Part shown: positions 41,366 through 49,201 of the stretch, piece after piece
Layout of the letters: every line of letters begins with the position of its first letter
How positions within the stretch are numbered: the stretch's first letter is position 1
From: CAMCHP01 sp036835325
GTDB lineage: Bacteria; Bacteroidota; Bacteroidia; Flavobacteriales_D; Sanyastnellaceae
Assembly: GCA_036835325.1 (NCBI GenBank)
Contig: DAITMF010000001.1
Coordinates: 62,001 to 126,000 of the forward strand
Reading direction: 5' to 3'
DNA: 64,000 bases
Program-made: the position numbers and the translations under genes
Notes under the pieces: generated by a model
The model's database searches: none
What the model saw: only the letters and a program-made list of their open reading frames with translations
What the model was told of the DNA's origin: nothing

Positions 41366-42880
41366 ATGACGGCTTTCTTGAACACCTTGCAACGCCTCGC
41401 TTGGTCAAACTGGGGATTTGCCGTGTTCATCGGGTTTGTACTGGTGTTGGTGAATGCGTGGTCGATGTTTGTTGGTCCTCCCTCGGGCATTCATTTTACC
41501 CGCCAAACCGATAGTTTATCGTTTGTTGCCAACTTCGCCGCCGGAGCGCCTTTCACAGAGCCCGAAGTGTACAATTTGAACAGCATTGAAGGCCGGTCAG
41601 GTGCTGAATTCCCCCTGCTGTATTGGCTAAGCGCACAAGCTTGGAAACTTTTCGGTGATCAGGAGTGGATTTTGCGCCTGTTCACTGCGGTGCTGTGCAT
41701 GAGCGGCTTGTTTGCACTGCTGCGCATAGCTCGCCGATTCATCGACGACAGGTTTATGGCTTGGTCGGTTGCCGCGCTTACTGTATCGTCGCCCATTCTC
41801 TTCTACTACCTCCCCAATTTTTTGCCGGATGCTTCAGCCTTGGGGTGCGCATTGCTCGGGTGGGCCGCTTTTTTTAGGTATTGGATGGATGAGCGGCCCC
41901 GCTCAGCCTATGTCGCTGTTTTTTGGTTCACACTATCGGGTTTGCTCAAGATCACCTACTTCATCCATCCGATAGCTGCGCTTTCATCGTTGGCTCTGAT
42001 TGGATGGATGGATGGCGTGCGCACCGGTCACTTGCTCAAACGCCATGCCGTGCTCATCATCGGGTTAGCGCTTGGCGCAGCAGCCACAGCCGGCTGGAAC
42101 CTTTACGCCATTGCGTACAACACGGCCTACAAAAACTACTACTTCTTGGTAGAATCACGTCCGATTTGGAAGATCGACCAAGCTGCCATTGCCCAGGTAT
42201 GGGAGTACATGACCGAATTCTGGTTCAAGCACTACTACTTTGGACACTTCACCCGCTTGTTCTGGGTCTTGTTGTTCGTTTCACTTGTTTTCATGAAACA
42301 CGGGGCACGCCGCTTGCAAGCTGTGGCATGGTTCAGCGCGCTCGGAGGGTTGGCCTATGCCGCGCTCTTCTTCAAGCAGTTCCGCGACCACGATTACTAT
42401 TTCATGGTGTTCATTCCGATTGTCGGCTTGAACCTCATCAACGCTTTCGTCACACTGAAAAACCGCTTTGGCGGCGTGGCGTACGGACCCCTTGTCAAGG
42501 TGTTTATGTACCTCTTTTTGACCGTGGGCCTTTGGCAACTCGACTTGGTTGATCGTTACCGAAAAGTCGAAATGGAGCGCCGCTTTGACGACACCTCTGC
42601 GTTGTACTCAGCCGTGCGCGAGGCCTTAGATGAAGCAGGTATTTCGCGCGATGCGCGCATGCTGGTGGTGGCTGACCCCACTGAAAATGGCTCGCTGTAC
42701 TTCCTTCGGCGCAAGGGTTGGACGGTCGGCGACGCATCCGCCTTCACCGATGAGTTGGCTGAAATTTACCGCGTCTCGGGAGCTGAGTACCTCGTGTGCT
42801 CACCCGGAATGAATCCTCCCCCATCCATCCAAAAACAACTGCTCAGCTTGAACGGAGTGAATGTGTACGTCTTGAATTAA
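41366..42880 (+). CDS. GT39-like (ArnT/PMT-type) membrane glycosyltransferase
   Basis: A 504-residue polytopic membrane protein with about eleven hydrophobic segments, the first at residues 18-37 (FAVFIGFVLVLVNAWSMFV). The N-terminal loop has the acidic/Tyr-rich motif GAEFPLLYWLSAQAWKLF, and the RLFTAVLCMSGLFALLRIAR and FRYWMDER segments follow. This is the fold of undecaprenyl-phosphate-sugar-dependent transferases such as ArnT/PMT, acting at the periplasmic face, but the acceptor is unknown. It starts 2 bases after the M28 stop, so both belong to one operon, and converges with aspS with a 4-base overlap. Four copies of the GGATGGATG motif lie inside it, more than in any other gene here. Confidence 0.8.
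   Translation: MTAFLNTLQRLAWSNWGFAVFIGFVLVLVNAWSMFVGPPSGIHFTRQTDSLSFVANFAAGAPFTEPEVYNLNSIEGRSGAEFPLLYWLSAQAWKLFGDQEWILRLFTAVLCMSGLFALLRIARRFIDDRFMAWSVAALTVSSPILFYYLPNFLPDASALGCALLGWAAFFRYWMDERPRSAYVAVFWFTLSGLLKITYFIHPIAALSSLALIGWMDGVRTGHLLKRHAVLIIGLALGAAATAGWNLYAIAYNTAYKNYYFLVESRPIWKIDQAAIAQVWEYMTEFWFKHYYFGHFTRLFWVLLFVSLVFMKHGARRLQAVAWFSALGGLAYAALFFKQFRDHDYYFMVFIPIVGLNLINAFVTLKNRFGGVAYGPLVKVFMYLFLTVGLWQLDLVDRYRKVEMERRFDDTSALYSAVREALDEAGISRDARMLVVADPTENGSLYFLRRKGWTVGDASAFTDELAEIYRVSGAEYLVCSPGMNPPPSIQKQLLSLNGVNVYVLN
41872..41898 (+). repeat. T-run/GGATGGATGAGCGGCC motif copy 1 in the GT39 gene
   Basis: Seven Ts, then AGGTATT and GGATGGATGAGCGGCC; the last 16 bases are identical to 3291-3306. 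Confidence 0.55.
41962..41970 (-). repeat. GGATGGATG motif copy 2 in the GT39 gene
   Basis: CATCCATCC on the plus strand, coding for the FIHP segment. Confidence 0.45.
42002..42015 (+). repeat. GGATGGATGGATGG motif copy 3 in the GT39 gene
   Basis: Two overlapping 9-mers 31 bases from copy 2 in the opposite orientation; encodes GWMDG. Confidence 0.45.
42822..42830 (-). repeat. GGATGGATG motif copy 4 in the GT39 gene
   Basis: On the minus strand it reads GTTTTTGGATGGATGGGGG, keeping a five-T run. Confidence 0.5.
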
Positions 42881-44634
42881 GCGTTTGAGCGCAGGCGGAC
42901 GTCGAGGTTGAGTTCGTCGAGCTGCTCTTGATCAATTGGCGAAGGCGCATCGATCATCACATCGCGGCCCGAATTGTTTTTCGGGAAGGCGATGAAGTCA
43001 CGAATGCTCTCACTGCCTCCGAACAACGAACACAGGCGGTCAAAACCGAGCGCCAAACCACCGTGAGGTGGCGCTCCGTATTCGAACGCGTTCATAAGGA
43101 AGCCGAACTGAGCCTGCGCTTGCTCGCGGGTGAAGCCCAGCAGGTCGAACATACGCGATTGCACAGCACGGTCGTGAATACGGATGGAGCCTCCACCCAC
43201 TTCAACACCGTTGATGACCATGTCGTATGCGTTGGCGTTTACTTTGCCGGGGTCAGTTTCGAGAATCGCCAGCTGCTCAGGCTTGGGCGAGGTGAAGGGG
43301 TGGTGCATGGCGTGGTAGCGCTGGCTGTCTTCATCCCACTCCAACAACGGAAAGTCAAGCACCCACAACGGTTTGAAAACGTTCGGGTCGCGCAGACCAA
43401 GTTCTTTACCGAGGTGCAGGCGCAGTTCATTGAGCTGCTTGCGGGTTTTGTCGAGGTCGCCGCTGAGTACGAAAATCAAGTCGCCCGGTTTGGCACCTGA
43501 GTGTTCGGCCCATAGGCGCAGGTCGTCTTCGCTGTAGAACTTGTCAACGCTTGACTTGAGCGTGCCGTCGGTGTTGACTTTGCAGTACACCAAGCCTTTT
43601 GCGCCGATTTGCGGACGTTTCACGAAGTCGGTCAGCGCATCGAGTTGTTTGCGGGTGTATTCGCTGCACCCCTCAGCAACGATGCCCAATACCGCCTCGG
43701 CACTATCAAACACCGCGAAACCTTTGTCTTTGGTGACCGTGGCCATGTTAACGAACTCCATTCCGAAACGAATGTCGGGCTTATCAGAGCCGTACTTTTC
43801 CATGGCTTCGCTGTAGAGCATTCGTGGGAATGGCCCTACTTCGAGTCCTTTTACAACCTTGAACAAGTGACGAACCAAGCCTTCAAAGGTGTTGAGCACA
43901 TCTTCTTGTTCTACGAAGGCCATTTCGCAGTCGATCTGGGTAAACTCGGGCTGACGATCGGCGCGCAGGTCTTCATCACGGAAGCACTTCACGATTTGGT
44001 AGTAGCGGTCATAGCCCGAAACCATCAGCAATTGCTTAAAGGTTTGCGGCGACTGCGGCAATGCGTAAAACTCACCCGGGTTCATGCGGCTAGGCACAAC
44101 GAAGTCGCGCGCACCTTCGGGGGTTGACTTGATCAGGTAGGGCGTTTCAACCTCCATGAAGCGCATAGAGTCAAGGTAGTTGCGCGTTTCGATTGACATG
44201 CGGTGACGCAGCATGAGGTTGTTCATCACCGGCTTGCGGCGCAAGTCGAGGTAGCGGTACTGCATGCGCAGTTCATCGCCGCCATCGGTATCGTCTTCAA
44301 TGGTAAATGGAGGCGTTTTTGACGCATTCAGCAGGGTCAACGCGGTTACTTCGATTTCGATCTCACCGGTGGGGATGTTCTTGTTCTTGCTTTCGCGTTC
44401 AATCACGCGGCCCTCAACCTTGATTACGAACTCGCGGCCCAATTTGCGCGCACGGAGACAGAGGTCTTGGTCGGTATCCATGTTGAAGGCCAGCTGCGTG
44501 ATGCCGTAGCGATCGCGGAGGTCGACGAAGGTCATGCCTCCAAGGTCGCGTGAGCGTTGCACCCAGCCGGAGAGGGTGACGGAGGTTGCGATATGGTCAA
44601 GGCGGAGTTCACCGCATGTGTGCGTACGATGCAT
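42877..44634 (-). CDS. aspS: Aspartate--tRNA ligase, bacterial type
   Basis: A 585-residue class II synthetase. An N-terminal OB-fold anticodon domain (LSGWVQRSRDLGGMTFVDLR) is followed by motif 1 (TRNYLDSMRFMEVETPYL), motif 2 (CFRDEDLRADRQPEFTQID), a GAD insertion domain around 300-410 that marks the bacterial form, and motif 3 (PHGGLALGFDRLCSLFGG). The enzyme charges tRNA-Asp, or also tRNA-Asn if the genome lacks asnS, which cannot be told here. It converges with the GT39 gene, overlapping it by 4 bases. A TATCTTTG box lies 20 bases upstream. Confidence 0.97.
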   Translation of the reverse strand: MHRTHTCGELRLDHIATSVTLSGWVQRSRDLGGMTFVDLRDRYGITQLAFNMDTDQDLCLRARKLGREFVIKVEGRVIERESKNKNIPTGEIEIEVTALTLLNASKTPPFTIEDDTDGGDELRMQYRYLDLRRKPVMNNLMLRHRMSIETRNYLDSMRFMEVETPYLIKSTPEGARDFVVPSRMNPGEFYALPQSPQTFKQLLMVSGYDRYYQIVKCFRDEDLRADRQPEFTQIDCEMAFVEQEDVLNTFEGLVRHLFKVVKGLEVGPFPRMLYSEAMEKYGSDKPDIRFGMEFVNMATVTKDKGFAVFDSAEAVLGIVAEGCSEYTRKQLDALTDFVKRPQIGAKGLVYCKVNTDGTLKSSVDKFYSEDDLRLWAEHSGAKPGDLIFVLSGDLDKTRKQLNELRLHLGKELGLRDPNVFKPLWVLDFPLLEWDEDSQRYHAMHHPFTSPKPEQLAILETDPGKVNANAYDMVINGVEVGGGSIRIHDRAVQSRMFDLLGFTREQAQAQFGFLMNAFEYGAPPHGGLALGFDRLCSLFGGSESIRDFIAFPKNNSGRDVMIDAPSPIDQEQLDELNLDVRLRSNA

Positions 44635-44654
44635 GGTTACCGTGGTTTAGGCGG

Positions 44655-44662
44655 CAAAGATA
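44655..44662 (-). promoter_or_regulatory. -7 box TATCTTTG for aspS
   Basis: Exact TAnnTTTG match on the minus strand, 20 bases before the start at 44634. Confidence 0.6.
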
Positions 44663-44729
44663 CAACGAACACAGAAGCTTCGGTGCCTCGCGGGTAAAGT
44701 GATGGGGTGTGAAAATGACTTCGCGCCGC

Positions 44730-45293
44730 TTACACGGTCATGATGTCTTTCTCTTTTCGTTCGAGGATTTCTTCAACCTTCTTGTTGAAGCCATCGGTGA
44801 ACTCTTGCACCTTGGCCTCGGCCCCTTTGGCGAGGTCTTCGCTGAGGCCGCCTTTTTCTTCGGCTTTGATCATGTCGTTGGCCTCTTTGCGCGCATTGCG
44901 AATGCCGACACGCGCTGACTCGCCTTCAGCGCGCACGCGCTTCACGAGGTCTTTGCGGCGCTCTTCGGTAAGTGCGGGGACGTTGAGGATGACAATTTCG
45001 CCGTTGTTTTGTGGGTTCAGCCCAAGGTTGGCGTTGGTGATGGCCGTTGAAATGGCGTCAAGCAGACCGCGTTCCCATGGTTGGATGGTGATTGTGCGGG
45101 GGTCAGGCGTGGTAACGTTACCGATTTGCTTCAGCGGCGTCAAGCTGCCGTAGTATTCAACCATCACGCCATCGAGCATTGACGGGTGGGCTTTGCTGGC
45201 GCGGATTTTGTTCAACTCAAACTCGAGGTGGTTGATGGCCTTCTCCATTTGTGAGCGGGCCTCGTCAAAAATCATTTGAAGTTCTTCGGTCAT
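44730..45293 (-). CDS. frr: Ribosome recycling factor
   Basis: A 187-residue protein that, with EF-G, splits the post-termination ribosome. The family core is complete: LNKIRASKAHPSMLDGVMVE and YYGSLTPLKQIGNV in the tip domain, and the coiled-coil arms KDLVKRVRAEGESARVGIRN and KEANDMIKAEEKGGLSEDLA. It is normally next to pyrH, which is not in this window on either side. A TACATTTG box is 26 bases upstream, so it has its own promoter between gmd and aspS. Confidence 0.96.
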   Translation of the reverse strand: MTEELQMIFDEARSQMEKAINHLEFELNKIRASKAHPSMLDGVMVEYYGSLTPLKQIGNVTTPDPRTITIQPWERGLLDAISTAITNANLGLNPQNNGEIVILNVPALTEERRKDLVKRVRAEGESARVGIRNARKEANDMIKAEEKGGLSEDLAKGAEAKVQEFTDGFNKKVEEILERKEKDIMTV

Positions 45294-45319
45294 AACGCTA
45301 CAGTCTTTATCAACGGGAG

Positions 45320-45327
45320 CAAATGTA
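45320..45327 (-). promoter_or_regulatory. -7 box TACATTTG for frr
   Basis: Exact TAnnTTTG match on the minus strand, 26 bases before the start at 45293. Confidence 0.6.
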
Positions 45328-45364
45328 CGGTTTTCACGTTTTGCTGCTTAATGCCGCGACGTGC

Positions 45365-46453
45365 TTATTCGTTGTAGTTGAGGATGGTGTAACCACCGTC
45401 TTTGAGGTGTTTCTCTTTTCTGAACAGTTCGAGGTCTGCGACCATCATCTCCTTTACCAGGTCTTCGAAGCTGCATTCGTGTTTCCAGCCCAATTCGGTG
45501 CGCGCTTTGGTGGCATCGCCCACAAGGAGGTCGACTTCAGTCGGACGGAAGTATTTGGGATCAACTTCTATCAACGTTTTGCCTGAGGCCTTGTCGATGC
45601 CTTTTTCGTCGACGCCATTGCCTTTCCATTCGAGTTCAATGCCGGCATGGCGAAAAGCCAGTTCGGCAAAGGTGCGAATGCTGTGGGTTTCACCTGTGGC
45701 CAGCACGTAATCGTCGGGCTGGTCAACTTGCATCATCATCCACATGCCTTTGACGTAATCGCGGGCGTGGCCCCAGTCGCGCTTGGCATCGAGGTTTCCA
45801 AGGTAGAGCTTGTCTTGCAGGCCAAGGCTGATTTTCGCTGCGGCGCGGGTGATTTTTCGCGTAACGAAGGTTTCTCCTCTAAGTGGGCTCTCGTGGTTGA
45901 ACAGTATGCCGTTGCAGGCAAACATGTTGTACGCTTCGCGGTAATTCTTCGTGATCCAGTAAGCATATAGCTTTGCCACACCGTAAGGACTGCGCGGATA
46001 AAACGGCGTTTTCTCACTTTGCGGAACCTCTTGTACCAAACCGTACAACTCCGATGTTGATGCCTGATAAAACCGCGTTTTTTCAGTCATTTTCAGGATT
46101 CGGATGGCCTCCAGCAAACGCAAGGTGCCAACGGCATCGGCATTGGCTGTGTACTCAGGGGTTTCAAACGAAACCATGACATGGCTTTGTGCTGCGAGGT
46201 TGTACACCTCGTCGGGCTCGGTTTCCTGTACCAACCTGATCAAGTTGGTGCTGTCAGTGAGGTCGCCGTAGTGAAGAAAGAAATTAACGTCTTTCTCGTG
46301 CTGGTCTTGGTACAAATGGTCAACGCGATCGGTATTGAAGAGCGAGCTTCTGCGCTTCACACCGTGCACGATGTAGCCCTTTTTCAGCAACAAGTCGGCG
46401 AGGTAGGCGCCATCTTGCCCTGTAATTCCCGTAATCAGTGCGGTTTTAGCCAT
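45365..46453 (-). CDS. gmd: GDP-mannose 4,6-dehydratase
   Basis: A 362-residue SDR-extended enzyme that makes GDP-4-keto-6-deoxymannose, the precursor of GDP-fucose and related sugars for surface polysaccharides. The NADP loop GITGQDGAYLADLLLKKGY is at residues 7-25, LAAQSHVMVSFETPEYTANA at about 84-103, the Thr/Ser-Tyr-Lys catalytic set in STSELYGLVQEVPQSEKTPF and SPYGVAKLYAYW, and the C-terminal PKYFRPTEVDLLVGDATKAR. No fucose synthase gene is adjacent, so the downstream enzyme lies elsewhere. A near-consensus box (TAGCTTTA, 46471-46478) is upstream. Confidence 0.96.
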   Translation of the reverse strand: MAKTALITGITGQDGAYLADLLLKKGYIVHGVKRRSSLFNTDRVDHLYQDQHEKDVNFFLHYGDLTDSTNLIRLVQETEPDEVYNLAAQSHVMVSFETPEYTANADAVGTLRLLEAIRILKMTEKTRFYQASTSELYGLVQEVPQSEKTPFYPRSPYGVAKLYAYWITKNYREAYNMFACNGILFNHESPLRGETFVTRKITRAAAKISLGLQDKLYLGNLDAKRDWGHARDYVKGMWMMMQVDQPDDYVLATGETHSIRTFAELAFRHAGIELEWKGNGVDEKGIDKASGKTLIEVDPKYFRPTEVDLLVGDATKARTELGWKHECSFEDLVKEMMVADLELFRKEKHLKDGGYTILNYNE

Positions 46454-46503
46454 GGGATTGAATTGGGGGCTAAAGCTACGAAAATCGGCGCAGGACGTAT
46501 TCC

Positions 46504-47535
46504 TTAGCCTGCTTTCGGCGGTGCATCGGCGATTTTCACAGTTTTGAGGATGGCTTCCGCTTCGCGGATGTATTCGCGCTTGTTGAAGTACGGCGCATAA
46601 GCGTAACCCTCCAGCGTTACGATGCGTTGATTGGCCTCATCGAAAAAGGTCATCATCACAAACGGGCCGCCCATGAAGTCTTTCTCCATTTTCCACAAAC
46701 CACGAATTTCAGAGGTAAACCGTCCGTCAAAATTGACTTCTTCGTAACTGGGTATGAGCTCCATCTCGGTGGTCATGAAACTGCCTTCGGGCTGGCCATG
46801 AACGTAGCGGTAGAGCATATCGTTGCGCTTCTGTATTTGCCATTGAAAGCTGAACACCGAGTCACTTTCGTACGGATAGGTGTACACGAAAAAACCCTGC
46901 TTGATGTCGTGGTTATTGCCGCCCTTCATGCGGGTGATTTCGCGCTGAACCCACAAGAAGTTTTCGTTTTCTGTGACCTTGCGCGCATCTCTGGGGAAAT
47001 CGATGTGCAGCTTCCAGTTCTCGGCCACTTCAGCCCGCAAGGCCTCATTGATGTTTGAGCGTACAAGGTCGGCTACGCGTTTAAGCTCAGCCGTTTGAAT
47101 GGCCCTTACCAACTGTTCTCCCTGGTTGCGAATTACCTCGGCCACCTCATCGGCTGTTTTGCCTTTGGCTTCAGCATAAATCTGGTCGCTCGCGTACTTG
47201 TTTCGGTACACTTTCAACGACGGCTCTTGGGTATCAACCCGGTCAGCGAGGTCAACTACAAGCACGTTGCGGTGGGGCTTCCAAAACCGGTCGAATTCTG
47301 ACGGGTCAAGCAGGGCGACGTCGACAGAGCTTTCGGCTTGCGGCAGCAATTCGTACGGACGATCAGTGATTGAGCGTATGGCCTCTACAATGGCACTATC
47401 CCAGTATTTCTGGGGAAGAACAACCACCATCTCGCCCACAGGCCCAACCCTGCCGGGCAAATACGTTTTTTGGTCAGAGCTTCCGCATCCACCCAAAAAA
47501 AGAAACGCCAGCAATGCAGCAAAAACCGGTTTCAT
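46504..47535 (-). CDS. DUF4837 family lipoprotein
   Basis: A 343-residue lipoprotein (MKPVFAALLAFLFLGGC, lipobox LGGC, Cys at 17) of a family restricted to Bacteroidota. It begins GRVGPVGEMVVVLPQKYWDS and carries RRSVDVALLDPSEFDRFW-like and RKVTENENFLWVQREITRMK blocks of the family; the C-terminal part (GPFVMMTFFDEANQRIVTLE) is also conserved. No molecular function is known. It sits downstream of the lytic transglycosylase gene with a 104-base gap. Its lipobox codons are a reverse T-run/GGGTGGATG motif copy (47487-47503). Confidence 0.88.
   Translation of the reverse strand: MKPVFAALLAFLFLGGCGSSDQKTYLPGRVGPVGEMVVVLPQKYWDSAIVEAIRSITDRPYELLPQAESSVDVALLDPSEFDRFWKPHRNVLVVDLADRVDTQEPSLKVYRNKYASDQIYAEAKGKTADEVAEVIRNQGEQLVRAIQTAELKRVADLVRSNINEALRAEVAENWKLHIDFPRDARKVTENENFLWVQREITRMKGGNNHDIKQGFFVYTYPYESDSVFSFQWQIQKRNDMLYRYVHGQPEGSFMTTEMELIPSYEEVNFDGRFTSEIRGLWKMEKDFMGGPFVMMTFFDEANQRIVTLEGYAYAPYFNKREYIREAEAILKTVKIADAPPKAG
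47487..47503 (-). repeat. Variant T-run/GGGTGGATGCGG motif encoding a lipobox
   Basis: CCGCATCCACCCAAAAAAA on plus; on the coding strand it is the FLGGCG lipobox of the DUF4837 protein. Confidence 0.5.
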
Positions 47536-47639
47536 AAGCAGCTTGATTTTAGCAGACCATTTTCAAACTAACGAAAAGAACAGCCCTGCAGTGCAGCAAG
47601 TTTACTGCAATTATCACAGCTGAAACGCTATTTGTGGCA

Positions 47640-48881
47640 CTACTTATAGATGTAGAGTTTTTGGCCCGGACGGATCATCGAGCCGCGAATGTTGTTCCAC
47701 GCCTGCAATTGAGACACCGAAACCCCGTGTTTGCGGGCGATGGCACTCAGCACATCACCACTGCGTACAACGTAGACAATGGCTTCGGGCTCGACCACAA
47801 TTTCAGGTGTTTCGTCGGCCTTGTACTGCTCGATGCTGTCTTTCAATGCGATAAAGCCGGCCACCTTTTCGTAGGGGAGGCGCAATTCGTAGTTTCCACC
47901 GGCGGGGATCACTCCTTTTCGGTAGGTAGGGTTGTACCACGAGAGCGTTTCGCGGTCGATTTCCATAAAGGCTTCGAGCTGGTCAAAGCGCACGGTGCTG
48001 CTGATCAATAGCGTGTCGGTTTCGGCCCATGCACAGGTACTCTCAGCAGGGAAAATGTTGTGCTCTTCGTGGAAGCTCATCAGGTAGTTTACGGCGATAA
48101 AGGCCGGCACGTACCCGCGGGTTTCTTTAGGAAGGAAAGGACGAATTTCCCAGTAGGTAGTTTTGCCTCCTGAGCGACGGATGGCTTTGTTCACATTGCC
48201 CGGGCCCGCGTTGTAGGCGGCTAGCGCTAGGCTCCAGTCGTTGTACAAACTGTACAATTTTTTGAGGTAGCGGCAGGCGGCATCGGTGCTTTTGACCGGA
48301 TCCATGCGTTCGTCAACGTACGAATTCACTTCGAGGCCGTACATTTTGCCGGTGCCGTACATGAACTGCCACAACCCGGTAGCGCCAACGCGCGATCGGG
48401 CCCGTGGATTCAAGGCCGATTCAACGATGGGGAGGTACTTCAGCTCGAGCGGGATGTCGTGCAAGTCAAGTTTCTCTTCAAAGAGCGGGAAGTAGTACGG
48501 TGCGAGTCCGAGCATGCGGCCGAGCATTTTATTGCGGCGCATGGCGTAAAACTCGATGTACTCAAGGATGGCGGCATTGGGTTCGAACACGATGGGTGTT
48601 TCTTCATTGAGCATTCGAAGGCGGGCATAAATAATTTCGGCATCCAACCCGGGTTTGTCGCCGGGTGCGAAATCGTAAATGTTCCAAAAGCCGGTATCGG
48701 TGCTGAGGCAAAACTGATCGCGGAGCGATTGCTGCCACACCTCATCGATGTCGTTCAGAAAAAGGCCGTTTACTTCAAGGGAGTCGGGCACCCACGTTGT
48801 TAACAGCGCGTCTTGGGCGCGAAGAAGCGGCGAGATGATTCCCGACACGCAAAGTAACATCAGCTGTATCCAGTTCCGCAT
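47640..48881 (-). CDS. Membrane-bound lytic transglycosylase with LysM domain (MltD-like)
   Basis: A 413-residue periplasmic enzyme that cleaves peptidoglycan glycan strands non-hydrolytically. The start at 48881 gives a signal peptide (MLLCVSGIISPLLRAQ). The SLT domain has the catalytic Glu in PIVESALNPRARSRVGATGL, then LWQFMYGTGKMYGLEVNSYV, ALAAYNAGPGNVNKAIRRSG and the RGYVPAFIAVNYL segment. A single LysM domain (VVRSGDVLSAIARKHGVSVS, ending in RPGQKLYIYK) closes the protein. The gene order tatA-mltD-DUF4837 is a familiar Flavobacteria arrangement. The 43-base gap to tatA contains no promoter box, so it is probably co-transcribed with tatA. Confidence 0.9.
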   Translation of the reverse strand: MRNWIQLMLLCVSGIISPLLRAQDALLTTWVPDSLEVNGLFLNDIDEVWQQSLRDQFCLSTDTGFWNIYDFAPGDKPGLDAEIIYARLRMLNEETPIVFEPNAAILEYIEFYAMRRNKMLGRMLGLAPYYFPLFEEKLDLHDIPLELKYLPIVESALNPRARSRVGATGLWQFMYGTGKMYGLEVNSYVDERMDPVKSTDAACRYLKKLYSLYNDWSLALAAYNAGPGNVNKAIRRSGGKTTYWEIRPFLPKETRGYVPAFIAVNYLMSFHEEHNIFPAESTCAWAETDTLLISSTVRFDQLEAFMEIDRETLSWYNPTYRKGVIPAGGNYELRLPYEKVAGFIALKDSIEQYKADETPEIVVEPEAIVYVVRSGDVLSAIARKHGVSVSQLQAWNNIRGSMIRPGQKLYIYK

Positions 48882-48924
48882 ACAGAGCTTACGTAAACAA
48901 CCTCTCAATTGATGTGAATAACGA

Positions 48925-49119
48925 TCAGTCGTTGATGCGATCGTTGTCGCGGCGACGTTCGCGTTCACGGTCGTCATCGTCTCTTCCTTGGGTCGCGTCT
49001 TTGAATTCTTTCACGCCCTTTCCGAGGCCACGCATGAGTTCAGGAATTTTACGGCCGCCAAAAAGAAGAAGCACAACGGCGACGATGAGGACGACTTGCC
49101 ATGGTCCGATACTACCCAT
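48925..49119 (-). CDS. tatA: Sec-independent protein translocase subunit TatA/E
   Basis: A 64-residue protein with the TatA layout: a single N-terminal membrane helix (QVVLIVAVVLLLFGG), the hinge Phe-Gly and an amphipathic helix (RKIPELMRGLGKGVKEFKDA), and a charged tail (RDDDDRERERRRDN). With TatC it forms the pore that exports folded proteins carrying twin-Arg signals. It has its own TACCTTTG promoter and is probably co-transcribed with the lytic transglycosylase gene. Confidence 0.94.
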   Translation of the reverse strand: MGSIGPWQVVLIVAVVLLLFGGRKIPELMRGLGKGVKEFKDATQGRDDDDRERERRRDNDRIND

Positions 49120-49169
49120 AGTATTGTTTTTCTCGGTTGGAGGAGGAATGTCTCCGCCAAAACGTACTG

Positions 49170-49177
49170 CAAAGGTA
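49170..49177 (-). promoter_or_regulatory. -7 box TACCTTTG for tatA
   Basis: Exact TAnnTTTG match on the minus strand, 50 bases before the start at 49119. Confidence 0.55.
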
Positions 49178-49201
49178 TGGAAAATCGCTGTCGTTAACGC
49201 A

